From: an uncultured Eubacteriales bacterium
Lineage (GTDB): Bacteria; Bacillota; Clostridia; Oscillospirales; Oscillospiraceae
Length of the DNA: 41,138 nucleotides
Reading direction: 5' to 3'
Assembly (NCBI GenBank): GCA_900547745.1
Contig: URHT01000015.1
Location: 1 to 41,138, forward strand
Below the pieces are notes generated by a model, which was given only the letters and a program-made list of their open reading frames with translations, was not told where the DNA came from and ran no database searches. The translations under genes were made by a program, and so were the position numbers. Each line of letters begins with the position of its first letter. The first letter of the stretch is position 1. This document shows, piece by piece, positions 33,275 to 41,093 of the stretch.

Positions 33275-33287
33275 AAGGAGCTTTACA

Positions 33288-33479
33288 ATGGAAGGCAAGA
33301 AGCTGTATAAGAGCAATACGGACAAGAAGATCGCCGGCGTCTGCGGCGGCATCGCGGAGTATTTCAACATCGACGCCACGCTGGTGCGCCTTGGCTGGGT
33401 GGTGTTCAGCCTGCTGGGCGGCAGCGGCCTGCTGGCCTATATCATCGCGGCGATCATCATGCCCGAGCGTCCCTATTGA
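33288..33479 (+). CDS. Small PspC-domain membrane protein
   Basis: A 63-residue protein covering one PspC domain. KKIAGVCGGIAEYFNIDATLVRLGWVV is the family hallmark, followed by a membrane helix (~38-58, LLGGSGLLAYIIAAIIMPE). PspC proteins take part in envelope-stress responses, either as membrane sensors or toxin-suppressing partners of PspB. It has its own ribosome site (GAAAGGAG) and sits between grpE and dnaK with short gaps (13 and 48 bases), so it should be co-induced with the chaperones by heat. No pspA or pspB is nearby. Its function in this setting is not known. Confidence 0.9.
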   Translation: MEGKKLYKSNTDKKIAGVCGGIAEYFNIDATLVRLGWVVFSLLGGSGLLAYIIAAIIMPERPY

Positions 33480-33527
33480 AGCAGTCAATAAATAAATTTA
33501 AGATAAACATTTCAGGAGGCAAGCATT

Positions 33528-35372
33528 ATGTCTAAAGTTATCGGTATCGACCTTGGCACGACCAATTCCTGCGTAGCCGTGATGGAAGGCGGCGAGGCAG
33601 TCGTTATCCCCAACGCGGAGGGCAACCGCACGACTCCGTCCGTGGTGGCCTTCAGCAAAACCGGCGAGCGTATGGTGGGTCAGGTGGCAAAGCGTCAGGC
33701 CATCACCAACCCCGACCGCACCATCTCCTCCATTAAGCGTGAGATGGGTACCGACCACCGCGTCACCATCGACGACAAGAGCTACACGCCGCAGGAGATC
33801 AGCGCCATGATCCTGCAGAAGCTGAAGGCGGACGCCGAGGCGTATCTGGGCAGCCCCGTTACTGAGGCGGTCATCACCGTTCCCGCCTACTTCACCGACT
33901 CCCAGCGGCAGGCCACCAAGGATGCCGGTAAGATCGCCGGTCTGGACGTGAAGCGTATCATCAACGAGCCCACCGCCGCCGCTCTGGCCTACGGCGTGGA
34001 TAAGGAGCAGGCCCAGAAGATCATGGTCTACGATCTGGGCGGCGGTACCTTCGATGTATCCATTCTGGAGATCGATGACGGCGTCATCGAGGTGCTGGCC
34101 ACCGCCGGCAACAACCGTCTGGGCGGCGACGACTTCGACCAGTGCATCATGAAGTATCTGGTCAGCGAGTTCAAGCGCACCGACGGCATCGATCTCAGCG
34201 GCGACAAGGTGGCCATGCAGCGCCTGAAGGAGGCTGCCGAGAAGGCCAAGATCGAGCTGTCCGGCGTCACCACCAGCAACATCAACCTGCCCTATATCAC
34301 CGCCGACGCCACCGGCCCCAAGCATCTGGACGTGACGCTGACCCGCGCCAAGTTCAACGAGCTCACCGGTCATCTGGTGGACGCCACCATGGGCCCTGTG
34401 CGTCAGGCCATGTCCGACGCCGGTCTGAAGCCCTCCGACCTGGCCAAGGTGCTGATGGTGGGCGGCTCCAGCCGTATTCCCGCCGTGGTGGAGGCCGTGA
34501 AGAACTTCACCGGCTCCGAGCCCTTCAAGGGCATCAACCCCGATGAGTGCGTGGCCATGGGCGCCGCCCTGCAGGCCGGCGTGCTGACCGGCGATGTCAA
34601 GGGTCTGCTGCTGCTGGATGTCACCCCCCTGTCTCTGGGCATCGAGACCATGGGCGGCGTCTGCACCCGTCTGATCGAGCGCAACACCACCATCCCCGTC
34701 AAGAAGAGCCAGATCTTCTCCACCGCCGCCGACAACCAGACCTCCGTGGAGGTCAACGTGCTGCAGGGTGAGCGTGAGATGGCCGCTGCCAACAAGAGCC
34801 TGGGCCGCTTCCATCTGGACGGTATCGCTCCGGCTCGCCGCGGTGTGCCGCAGATCGAGGTGACCTTCGATATCGACGCCAACGGCATCGTCAACGTCTC
34901 CGCCAAGGATCTGGGTACCGGCACCGAGCAGCATATCACCATCACCTCCTCCTCCAACATGAGCAAGGAGGACATCGAGAAGGCCGTCAAGGAGGCCGAG
35001 CAGTATGCCGCCGAGGACGCCAAGATCAAGGAGAAGGTGGAGATCCGCAATCAGGCCGATCAGCTGGTCTATCAGGCCGAGAAGACCCTGAGCGAGGTGG
35101 GCGACAAGGTACCCGAGAGCGAGAAGGCTTCCGTGCAGGCCGGTCTGGATAAGCTGAAGGAGGCGCTGAAGGGCGAGGACACCGACGCCATCAAGGCTGC
35201 TACCGAGGAGCTGACCCAGCTGTTCTATAAGATGAGCGAGAAGCTGTACCAGCAGGCGGCACCCCAGGGCGATCCCAACATGGGCGGTCAGCCCGGCGGC
35301 GATCCCAACGGCGGCCAGCAGTACTACGACGCGGACTACAAGGTAGTCGATGACGACGACCAGAACAAGTAA
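33528..35372 (+). CDS. dnaK: Chaperone DnaK (Hsp70)
   Basis: A 614-residue ATP-driven chaperone that binds exposed hydrophobic peptides with DnaJ and GrpE. The ATPase domain has IGIDLGTTNSC at the start, the VYDLGGGTFDVSIL phosphate motif near residue 170 and MVGGSSRIPAV near 310. The linker VLLLDVTPLSLGIE is recognisable as LLLLDVTPLSLGIETMGG near 365. The C-terminal tail is Gly/Gln/Pro-rich and ends in acidic DDDDQNK. It lacks the ~24-residue N-terminal insertion of Gram-negative DnaK, as in other Firmicutes. The start follows AGGAGGCAAGC. Codon use is highly biased. Confidence 0.98.
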   Translation: MSKVIGIDLGTTNSCVAVMEGGEAVVIPNAEGNRTTPSVVAFSKTGERMVGQVAKRQAITNPDRTISSIKREMGTDHRVTIDDKSYTPQEISAMILQKLKADAEAYLGSPVTEAVITVPAYFTDSQRQATKDAGKIAGLDVKRIINEPTAAALAYGVDKEQAQKIMVYDLGGGTFDVSILEIDDGVIEVLATAGNNRLGGDDFDQCIMKYLVSEFKRTDGIDLSGDKVAMQRLKEAAEKAKIELSGVTTSNINLPYITADATGPKHLDVTLTRAKFNELTGHLVDATMGPVRQAMSDAGLKPSDLAKVLMVGGSSRIPAVVEAVKNFTGSEPFKGINPDECVAMGAALQAGVLTGDVKGLLLLDVTPLSLGIETMGGVCTRLIERNTTIPVKKSQIFSTAADNQTSVEVNVLQGEREMAAANKSLGRFHLDGIAPARRGVPQIEVTFDIDANGIVNVSAKDLGTGTEQHITITSSSNMSKEDIEKAVKEAEQYAAEDAKIKEKVEIRNQADQLVYQAEKTLSEVGDKVPESEKASVQAGLDKLKEALKGEDTDAIKAATEELTQLFYKMSEKLYQQAAPQGDPNMGGQPGGDPNGGQQYYDADYKVVDDDDQNK

Positions 35373-35391
35373 GACAGATATATCCCACAAT

Positions 35392-35415
35392 AAGGGGCAG
35401 GAGGTTCCTGTCCCT
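35392..35415 (+). other. Hairpin in the dnaK-dnaJ gap
   Basis: AAGGGGCAGGA/TTCCTGTCCCTT can pair, but GTTGTGG follows and not a T-run. It may be an mRNA processing or stability element that lowers dnaJ output, not a terminator. Confidence 0.5.
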
Positions 35416-35455
35416 TGTTGTGGTGCTATCACCCCATTGAGTGGAGAGAAGTGCA

Positions 35456-36610
35456 ATGGCAGAAAACAAACGCGATTACTATGAGGTTCTCGGCGTCAGC
35501 AAGGGCGCATCGGAGGACGAGATCAAAAAAGCATATAAAAAGCTGGCACGGAAGTATCATCCGGACATGAATCCCGGCGACAAGGAGGCCGAGGAGAAGT
35601 TCAAGGAGGTCAACGAGGCCAACGAGGTGCTGTCCGACCCGGAGAAGAAGGCCCGGTACGACCAGTTCGGCTTCGCCGGTGTGGACCCCAGCTACGGCGC
35701 GGGCGGCCCCGGCGGCCCCGGCGGGGCCGGCGGCTTCGGCGGCGGCTTCGACTTTGGCGATCTGGGCGATATTTTCGGCAGCTTCTTCGGCGGCGGCTTC
35801 GGCGGCGGGCAGACCCGCCGCAACGGCCCCCAGCGGGGCGAGAGCATCCGGGCCAGCGTGTCCGTGACCTTCACCGAGGCGGCCTTCGGCTGCGAGAAGG
35901 AGGTCACCATCCAGCGCAGCGAGCAGTGTACCACCTGTAAGGGCAACGGCTGCGCCCCCGGCACCACGCCGGAGATCTGCCCCGACTGTCATGGCAGCGG
36001 CGTGGTACAGGTGCAGCAGCGCACGCCAATGGGCGTGTTCGCCAGCAGCCGTCCCTGCCAGCGCTGCCGGGGCACCGGCAGGATCATCCACCAGCCCTGT
36101 ACCGACTGCGGCGGCTCCGGCGCGGTGCGCAAGCGCAAGACCATCAAGGTCAACATCCCTGCCGGTATCGACCACGGGCAGACCATCTCCCTGCGGGGAC
36201 AGGGCAACGCCGGAAAGAACGGCGGCCCTGCCGGCGATCTGCTGATCACCGTGATGGTGCAGCCCCATGAGCTGTTCCGCCGGGAGGGCAACGACGTGTT
36301 CTGCGAGGCCCCTATCACCTTCAGCCAGGCGGTGTTGGGCGCCAAGCTGCGGATCCCCACCATCGATGAGCCGGTGGAATATACCATTCCGGAGGGTACC
36401 CAGACCGGCACCGTGTTCCGCCTGCGGGGCAAGGGCATCCCTGTCCTCAACGGCCGGGGCCGGGGCGACCAGTATGTGACCGTCACCATCGAGACGCCCC
36501 GGAACCTGAGCCGCGAGCAGAAGGACGCGCTGAAGAAGTTCAGCGAGACGCTGGGCGAGAGCAACTACGAAAAGCGCAAGAGCTTTTTCAGCTTCAATAA
36601 GAAGAAATAA
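35456..36610 (+). CDS. dnaJ: Chaperone DnaJ (Hsp40)
   Basis: A 384-residue type I J-protein that delivers clients to DnaK and stimulates its ATPase. Domains: J domain (residues 6-70, HPDMN with the HPD motif), Gly/Phe-rich linker (~75-125), four zinc-finger repeats CxxCxGxG (~150-225: CTTCKGNG, CPDCHGSG, CQRCRGTG, CTDCGGSG), then the two client-binding domains. The ATG at 35456 is used since GGAGAG lies 7-9 bases upstream; a GTG at 35441 is too close to that site. It is the last chaperone gene of the operon, and a PHP gene starts 8 bases later. Confidence 0.97.
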   Translation: MAENKRDYYEVLGVSKGASEDEIKKAYKKLARKYHPDMNPGDKEAEEKFKEVNEANEVLSDPEKKARYDQFGFAGVDPSYGAGGPGGPGGAGGFGGGFDFGDLGDIFGSFFGGGFGGGQTRRNGPQRGESIRASVSVTFTEAAFGCEKEVTIQRSEQCTTCKGNGCAPGTTPEICPDCHGSGVVQVQQRTPMGVFASSRPCQRCRGTGRIIHQPCTDCGGSGAVRKRKTIKVNIPAGIDHGQTISLRGQGNAGKNGGPAGDLLITVMVQPHELFRREGNDVFCEAPITFSQAVLGAKLRIPTIDEPVEYTIPEGTQTGTVFRLRGKGIPVLNGRGRGDQYVTVTIETPRNLSREQKDALKKFSETLGESNYEKRKSFFSFNKKK

Positions 36611-36618
36611 GGTGCCGT

Positions 36619-37428
36619 ATGTATCTGGCTGATTATCACACCCACTCTGACAGCTCTCCGGACGGAAGGGCGACCATCGCCCGTCTGGCGGAGGCCGCGC
36701 TGGCCCGAGGACTGGACGAGATCTGCGTTACCGACCATGTGGACACGGTCTACTGGGGCAGCAACGCGCCCCGCTGGGACTTCGACTGGGACAAGGCGCA
36801 GCGGGAGCTGGCGGAGGCCCGGCAGCTGTACGGCGGCCGACTGACCATCCGGCTGGGCGCGGAGCTGGGCGAGGCCAACATGGCCTTTGACCGGGCGGAG
36901 CACCTGCTGAACCACGCGCCCAAGCTGGACTTCGTCATCGGCTCCGTCCATATGGCCGGAAAAAAATTCGGGTATTTTGACTTTTACTACATTGAAAAAA
37001 ATACGGAAACGTATTATCATGCACTTATCGACAGCTATCTGGAGGATATGCTGGAGCTGGCAAAGTGGGGCAGGTTCAGCGTGTTGGGCCACCTGACGCT
37101 GCCGCTGCGGTACATGAACGAGAATCTGGGTGAGCACATGACCTTCAATGCCCACATGGCGCAGGTGGCGGATATCTTCCGCACCATCATCCCCAAGGGG
37201 CTGGGCATCGAGTGCAACACCAACCGGGGCAACACCCCTCTGCCGGACGGCGGCATCCTGCGGCTGTACCGGGAGATGGGCGGCGAGGTCATCACGCTGG
37301 GCTCCGACGCCCACTCCTGCGATATGGTGGGCTGCGCTATCCGGGAGCGGCAGCAGCTGCTGCGGGACTGCGGATTCCGGTATTTCTGCACGTTCGAGGG
37401 CGGAAAGCCCATCTTCCACCGGCTATAA
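36619..37428 (+). CDS. PHP-domain phosphatase (histidinol-phosphatase-like)
   Basis: A 269-residue metal-dependent phosphoesterase. The metal motif DYHTHSDSSPD near residue 5 is the PHP H-x-H. Further His, Asp and Glu ligands are in TDHVD (~39), GSVHMAG (~110), GHLTLP and SDAHSCDMVG (~230). Length and order match the HisK type, which removes phosphate from histidinol phosphate. No other his genes are present, so the substrate is uncertain. It starts 8 bases after dnaJ with GGTGCCGT, a poor ribosome site, suggesting read-through from the chaperone operon. Confidence 0.85.
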   Translation: MYLADYHTHSDSSPDGRATIARLAEAALARGLDEICVTDHVDTVYWGSNAPRWDFDWDKAQRELAEARQLYGGRLTIRLGAELGEANMAFDRAEHLLNHAPKLDFVIGSVHMAGKKFGYFDFYYIEKNTETYYHALIDSYLEDMLELAKWGRFSVLGHLTLPLRYMNENLGEHMTFNAHMAQVADIFRTIIPKGLGIECNTNRGNTPLPDGGILRLYREMGGEVITLGSDAHSCDMVGCAIRERQQLLRDCGFRYFCTFEGGKPIFHRL

Positions 37429-37449
37429 AAGAAAAAGGAGAACACGACC

Positions 37450-37887
37450 ATGAAAATTGCCATCGGCTGCGACCACGGCGGCTATCTGCTGAAGCAGGAC
37501 ATCCTGATCTGGATGGAGGAGCACGACATCGACTTTGAGGATGTGGGCTGCTTCTCCACGGAGAGCGTGGACTACCCCGTTTACGCGGAAAAGGTGGCGC
37601 GGGCCGTAGCTGCCGGCGCGTGCGACAAGGGCATCGTCATCTGCACCACCGGTATCGGCGTGTCCATGGCCGCCAATAAGGTGGGCGGCGTGCGCTGCGC
37701 CCTGTGTACCGACTGCCTGCAGGCGGAAATGACCCGCCGCCACAACGACGCCAATGTGCTGGCGCTGGGCGCCGGCATTACCGGCCCCAATCTGGCCAAG
37801 CGCATGGTGGAGATCTTCCTGTCCACGGAGTTTGAGGGCGGACGCCATGCCCGCCGCGTGGCGCTGGTGGACAGTATCCGGCCCTGA
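37450..37887 (+). CDS. rpiB: Ribose-5-phosphate isomerase B
   Basis: A 145-residue enzyme of the RpiB/LacAB family that interconverts ribose 5-phosphate and ribulose 5-phosphate. GCDHGGYLLK near residue 7 holds the catalytic Asp and His. CTTGIGVSMAANKVGGVRCAL (~64-84) holds the active-site Cys and the phosphate site. HNDANVLALG near 97 is conserved. No partner LacA/LacB gene is beside it, favouring RpiB. The start follows AAAAAGGAGAACACG. It lies 21 bases after the PHP gene and 11 before the next gene, all one strand. Confidence 0.95.
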   Translation: MKIAIGCDHGGYLLKQDILIWMEEHDIDFEDVGCFSTESVDYPVYAEKVARAVAAGACDKGIVICTTGIGVSMAANKVGGVRCALCTDCLQAEMTRRHNDANVLALGAGITGPNLAKRMVEIFLSTEFEGGRHARRVALVDSIRP

Positions 37888-37898
37888 GGAGCACGCCT

Positions 37899-38903
37899 AT
37901 GGCAACGAGAGGCTACAACAGCTACCGGGGCCGCGTATCCGCTGGGCGGATCGTGCTGATCGTGGTGCTGGTGCTGGTGCTGCTGGGAGCCATCGGCTAT
38001 CTGGCAGTCCAGAACTATCTGGTATACGACGAGGCCGGGCAGGTGCATCTGGAGCTGCCGTGGGGCCGCCGCGATCCGCAGCAGGAGCAGACCGATAAGC
38101 CGCCGGTGGAAAATGTGGACATCGATCGTCTGGAGCCGGAGAGCAAGCTGACGCCGGTGACGGCGCTCCATGCCGTCCGCCTGCCTGACGACTGCCTGTG
38201 GTGGGGGGCAGATTACATCATGAACACGCTGGCGCCGGAGGATATGGTGCTGGCTGTGAAGCGCGAAAACGGCGGCATCACCTACGACACGCAGGTGTCT
38301 GTGCCCCAGAACGTGGTGGTGGAGCGGGGCCGTCCGCTGGACTGTCTGAAGCAGCTGCTGGCCAGCGATCGCTATACGGTGGCGCGCATCTGCTGCTTTG
38401 CCGACGCCGCCTACGCCCGGGGGTTGCCGGAGACGGCGCTGGTGCGGGAGGATGACAGCATCTGGTACGACGCCAACGGCGGCGCGTGGCTGGATCCCAC
38501 CGATCCCACGGTGCTCAGCTACATCACCTCACTGGTGAAGGAATGTGCGTCGCTGGGCTTTGACGAGGTGCTGCTGGACTGGTTCTGCTACCCGGCGGAG
38601 GGTCAGCTGGATGCCATTGCCAACGGCGGCAGCGACCATACGCAGATCCTGACGGACTTTGCCAAGAGCCTGCGCAGCAGCCTGCCGGAGGGCGTGGCCC
38701 TGTCGATGACGCTGCGGGGCAGCGGCGACAACGCTTTGACGGTGCCACAGCTGGCGGAGCTGTTCGATCGCATTTACCTCCCCGCCGGGGAGGACGCGTC
38801 GGCGGCGCGCAGCCAACTGCCAGACGGCTACGACGCGGAGACGCGGTTGGTGGTGACGGCGGTGGAAGCTCCGGCCTCCGGCAGCTACGTTATCGGGAAT
38901 TGA
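37899..38903 (+). CDS. Membrane-anchored putative glycoside hydrolase (DUF4015-like)
   Basis: A 334-residue protein. Residues 1-18 are basic, and 19-42 form one membrane helix (VLIVVLVLVLLGAIGYL), so the rest is outside. From ~80 on, the sequence resembles the DUF4015 (putative glycosyl hydrolase) barrel: YIMNTLAPEDMVLAVKRENGGITYDTQV, WYDANGGAWLDPTDPTVLSYI, and LGFDEVLLDWFCYP near 220, where the family has a conserved D-x-x-x-x-P. The C-terminal half of the usual barrel is short, so it may be a reduced form. It follows rpiB by 11 bases with a weak ribosome site (GAGGAGCACGCC). It probably acts on cell-wall or extracellular glycans, but that is inference. Confidence 0.75.
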   Translation: MATRGYNSYRGRVSAGRIVLIVVLVLVLLGAIGYLAVQNYLVYDEAGQVHLELPWGRRDPQQEQTDKPPVENVDIDRLEPESKLTPVTALHAVRLPDDCLWWGADYIMNTLAPEDMVLAVKRENGGITYDTQVSVPQNVVVERGRPLDCLKQLLASDRYTVARICCFADAAYARGLPETALVREDDSIWYDANGGAWLDPTDPTVLSYITSLVKECASLGFDEVLLDWFCYPAEGQLDAIANGGSDHTQILTDFAKSLRSSLPEGVALSMTLRGSGDNALTVPQLAELFDRIYLPAGEDASAARSQLPDGYDAETRLVVTAVEAPASGSYVIGN

Positions 38904-38911
38904 CAGACGCA

Positions 38912-38953
38912 AAAACAGGCGGCCTCCCCGGTCAGGGAGGCCGCCTGTTTTTT
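38912..38953 (+). terminator. Terminator ending the PHP-rpiB-DUF4015 transcript
   Basis: A 17-bp stem AAAACAGGCGGCCTCCC/GGGAGGCCGCCTGTTTT with a 6-base loop, then TT. It may also close the hrcA operon's longest read-through RNA. Confidence 0.95.
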
Positions 38954-39018
38954 GGCACGGTTTGCGTCCGGGCGCGCAGAAGCCCCGCAAAAAGGCCGCA
39001 TAGAAGCAACTCTACGTT

Positions 39019-39069
39019 CCGCAGACGCTTTTCTTCACCGCCGGGATGGACGGCCTGCGCCGTCTGCGG
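39019..39069 (+). promoter_or_regulatory. Inverted repeat flanking the XRE gene promoter
   Basis: CCGCAGACG (39019-39027) and CGTCTGCGG (39061-39069) are exact complements 33 bases apart. The right arm fills the spacer up to the predicted -10. This is a possible operator pair for the adjacent XRE regulator, or an RNA stem. Confidence 0.5.
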
Positions 39070-39075
39070 CATACT
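39047..39075 (+). promoter_or_regulatory. Candidate promoter of the XRE membrane regulator
   Basis: TGGACG (39047-39052), 17 bases, CATACT (39070-39075). Both boxes are imperfect. Confidence 0.45.
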
Positions 39076-39106
39076 GTGACCACACAGAAAGGAGCGTGAC
39101 CATAAT

Positions 39107-40048
39107 ATGGATACCGCAAAAACCGGCGCCTATCTGGCGTCTCTCCGAAAGAACGCGGGCATGACCCAGCAGGACGCAGCCGACCGGCTGGGCGTCTCCA
39201 ACAAGACCGTCAGCAAATGGGAGAGCGGCGGCGGGTTCCCGGACATTACCGTTCTGCCCGCGCTGGCAGAGCTGTACGGCGTCACCGCCGACGACATTCT
39301 GGCCGGTGCGGCGGTGCGAAGTAGCGGCGGCGACAGTCAGGTGGCGCAGTATCTGGCCCGCCGGGGCGAGCTGCGCTGGCGCATCGGCTTCTCCGCCGCC
39401 GCCCTGTTCCTGCTGGCGGCCACCATGTTCTATGCGTACGCATGGTCGTGGCTGCTGCTGGCAGGCGGCGCGGCGTCGGTGTGGGTCGGCTGGGGCCGGT
39501 GTGACGGCGATGTTCTCCGTCGGCGTCTGGTCATGCTGCTGCCGTGGGCCATGCTGGTGCTGTACTTTCTGCTGGTTCGCTTCCAGCTGCCCTTCCGACT
39601 GGCCGCGGCACTGCTGGCGGACTATGCAAACAGCGGCAGCGTGGTGTCTTATCTGGCGGTCATGCTCCGGTGGGATATGCTGCTGTTGCTGTTTCCGCCG
39701 GTCTGCGGCCTGCTGAGGGCCGCGTCGGTGCGGTGGAGCGGCCGGCGGTATCTGCTGTCCCGTCCCTATTCCCGGGTCGTGGCCGTTCTGTGGCTGACGT
39801 CGCTGGGGGAAGAGATCGTCCACTGGATCGTGGCTGTGCCGCCTACGCTGGCCTATGCCGCCACCAGCTATCCGTCGTACTTCAGAACCTATCAGGCGCT
39901 GCAGCAGGACTTTTCCGCCACGCTGCCCTTCCTGTATGTGCCGGCGATCACGATAGGGGCCGCGCTGCTGGCGCTGGCGGTCACGGCGGCGGTCAAGCGT
40001 GGCCGGAGAGCGGCAGGAGCGCCTCCGCAGGCGTCCGCGGGCGCATAA
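39107..40048 (+). CDS. XRE-family DNA-binding protein with multi-pass membrane domain
   Basis: A 313-residue protein. Residues ~8-62 form a Cro/CI-type helix-turn-helix (LRKNAGMTQQDAADRLGVSNKTVSKWESG ... ADDILAG, broken here), as in small repressors. From ~90 on there are about six membrane helices (GFSAAALFLLAATMFYA, LVMLLPWAMLVLYFLL, and later segments to residue 300), ending in a basic tail. Membrane-bound XRE proteins of this kind are common in Clostridia and are poorly studied. They may couple membrane state to transcription. The start follows AGAAAGGAGCG. It stands alone, between two terminators. No target gene is apparent beyond its own inverted repeat. Confidence 0.88.
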   Translation: MDTAKTGAYLASLRKNAGMTQQDAADRLGVSNKTVSKWESGGGFPDITVLPALAELYGVTADDILAGAAVRSSGGDSQVAQYLARRGELRWRIGFSAAALFLLAATMFYAYAWSWLLLAGGAASVWVGWGRCDGDVLRRRLVMLLPWAMLVLYFLLVRFQLPFRLAAALLADYANSGSVVSYLAVMLRWDMLLLLFPPVCGLLRAASVRWSGRRYLLSRPYSRVVAVLWLTSLGEEIVHWIVAVPPTLAYAATSYPSYFRTYQALQQDFSATLPFLYVPAITIGAALLALAVTAAVKRGRRAAGAPPQASAGA

Positions 40049-40074
40049 GCGCCGCGTGCTTTTGGGGAAAACAA

Positions 40075-40107
40075 AAAACCTTGAAACCATCATGGTTTCA
40101 AGGTTTT
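40075..40107. terminator. Bidirectional terminator between the XRE gene and tRNA-Val
   Basis: Long palindrome AAAACCTTGAAACCAT/ATGGTTTCAAGGTTTT around one base, which would fold with an ATCAT loop. T-runs occur on both strands, so it serves both converging units. Confidence 0.92.
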
Positions 40108-40111
40108 CGTC

Positions 40112-40187
40112 TGGTGCGCGGTACAGGACTCGAACCTGTGACCCCATGCACGTCAAGCATGTGCTCTACCAGCTGAGCTAACCGCGC
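40112..40187 (-). tRNA. tRNA-Val (GAC anticodon)
   Basis: A 76-base tRNA with encoded CCA (40112-40114). Acceptor stem GCGCGGT/ACCGCGC with discriminator A, D arm with GCTC/GAGC, anticodon arm CATGC-TTGACGT-GCATG, and T arm ending GGTTCGAGTCC. The anticodon GAC reads GUC and GUU valine codons. It is a single tRNA unit with its own promoter and terminator. Confidence 0.97.
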
Positions 40188-40200
40188 AGACAACGATAGT

Positions 40201-40229
40201 ATATTACCGCAAACTCCGCTTATTGTCAA
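40201..40229 (-). promoter_or_regulatory. Sigma-A promoter of tRNA-Val
   Basis: On the minus strand perfect TTGACA (40224-40229), 17 bases, TAATAT (40201-40206). Confidence 0.8.
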
Positions 40230-40237
40230 CACTTTTC

Positions 40238-40266
40238 TTGCTATCGGGCCGGAAATTTGTTATACT
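40238..40266 (+). promoter_or_regulatory. Sigma-A promoter of the SDR gene
   Basis: TTGCTA (40238-40243), 17 bases, TATACT (40261-40266). It is divergent from the tRNA promoter, and the two -35 boxes are only 8 bases apart. Confidence 0.7.
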
Positions 40267-40299
40267 GTCGGCAAATACCCGCAAGGAGATGGTCAGGAT

Positions 40300-41034
40300 A
40301 TGGAGAGGATCGCACTGGTTACCGGCTCGTCCCGGGGCATCGGCCGCGCCGTGGCGCGAAAGCTGGCGGCGGAGGGCTATGCCGTCTGCATCAACTACCG
40401 GGAGCGGCAGGACTGCGCCGACGCACTGGCGATGGAGCTGACGGCGGCGGGCTGCCGGGTGATGACGGCGCAGGCCGACGTGTCCCGCCGACAGGAGGTC
40501 AACGACATGGTATACCGGGTGGAGGACACCCTTGGCCCCGTGTCGCTGCTGGTGAATAACGCCGGGGTGGCCGGACAGGCCCTGTTTCAGGATATCACCG
40601 ACGAGCTGTGGCACCGCTACTTCTCCGTCAACGTGGACGGCGCATTCCACACCGTGCAGGCCGTGCTGCCCCACATGCTGCACGAGCACGCGGGCTGCAT
40701 CGTCAACATCTCCTCCATCTGGGGGCTGCGGGGCGCCAGCTGCGAGGTGACGTATGCCGCCACCAAGGCGGCGCTTATTGGCCTGACCCGCTCGCTGGCG
40801 GCGGAGCTGGCTCCCACCGGCATCCGGGTCAACTGCGTGGCGCCGGGGGTCATCCGCACCGACATGCTGGACGCCCTGCCGCCGGAGATACTGCCCCAGC
40901 TGGCGGCGGAGACGCCGCTGGGCCGTCTCGGTACGCCGGAGGACATCGCGGAGGCGGTGGCGTTTCTGGCCAGCGACCGGGCCTCCTTCATCACCGGGCA
41001 GGTGCTCACCGCCGACGGCGGCTTCATTCTCTGA
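40300..41034 (+). CDS. SDR-family reductase, EF-P 5-aminopentanone reductase-like (YmfI) or FabG
   Basis: A 244-residue short-chain dehydrogenase. TGSSRGIGR (residues 8-16) binds NAD(P)H, NNAG lies near 86, and the catalytic Ser and YAATK (Tyr ~151, Lys ~155) are present. PGVIRTDM is near 187. The stretch NISSIWGLRGASCEVTYAAT with its W-G and G-A-S-C-E-V features resembles YmfI-type proteins, which reduce the 5-aminopentanone group on elongation factor P. It could equally be annotated as FabG (3-oxoacyl-ACP reductase), and no fatty-acid genes or efp are nearby to decide. The start follows CAAGGAGATGG. It is a single-gene unit with promoter and terminator. Confidence 0.88.
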   Translation: MERIALVTGSSRGIGRAVARKLAAEGYAVCINYRERQDCADALAMELTAAGCRVMTAQADVSRRQEVNDMVYRVEDTLGPVSLLVNNAGVAGQALFQDITDELWHRYFSVNVDGAFHTVQAVLPHMLHEHAGCIVNISSIWGLRGASCEVTYAATKAALIGLTRSLAAELAPTGIRVNCVAPGVIRTDMLDALPPEILPQLAAETPLGRLGTPEDIAEAVAFLASDRASFITGQVLTADGGFIL

Positions 41035-41046
41035 TCGTACGCGCGA

Positions 41047-41085
41047 GAAGGCGCGGCTCTGCGTGAGCCGCGCCTTCGTTTTTTT
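41047..41085 (+). terminator. Terminator after the SDR gene
   Basis: A 13-bp stem GAAGGCGCGGCTC/GAGCCGCGCCTTC with a TGCGT loop, then G and seven T. Confidence 0.95.
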
Positions 41086-41093
41086 GGTGCCTT

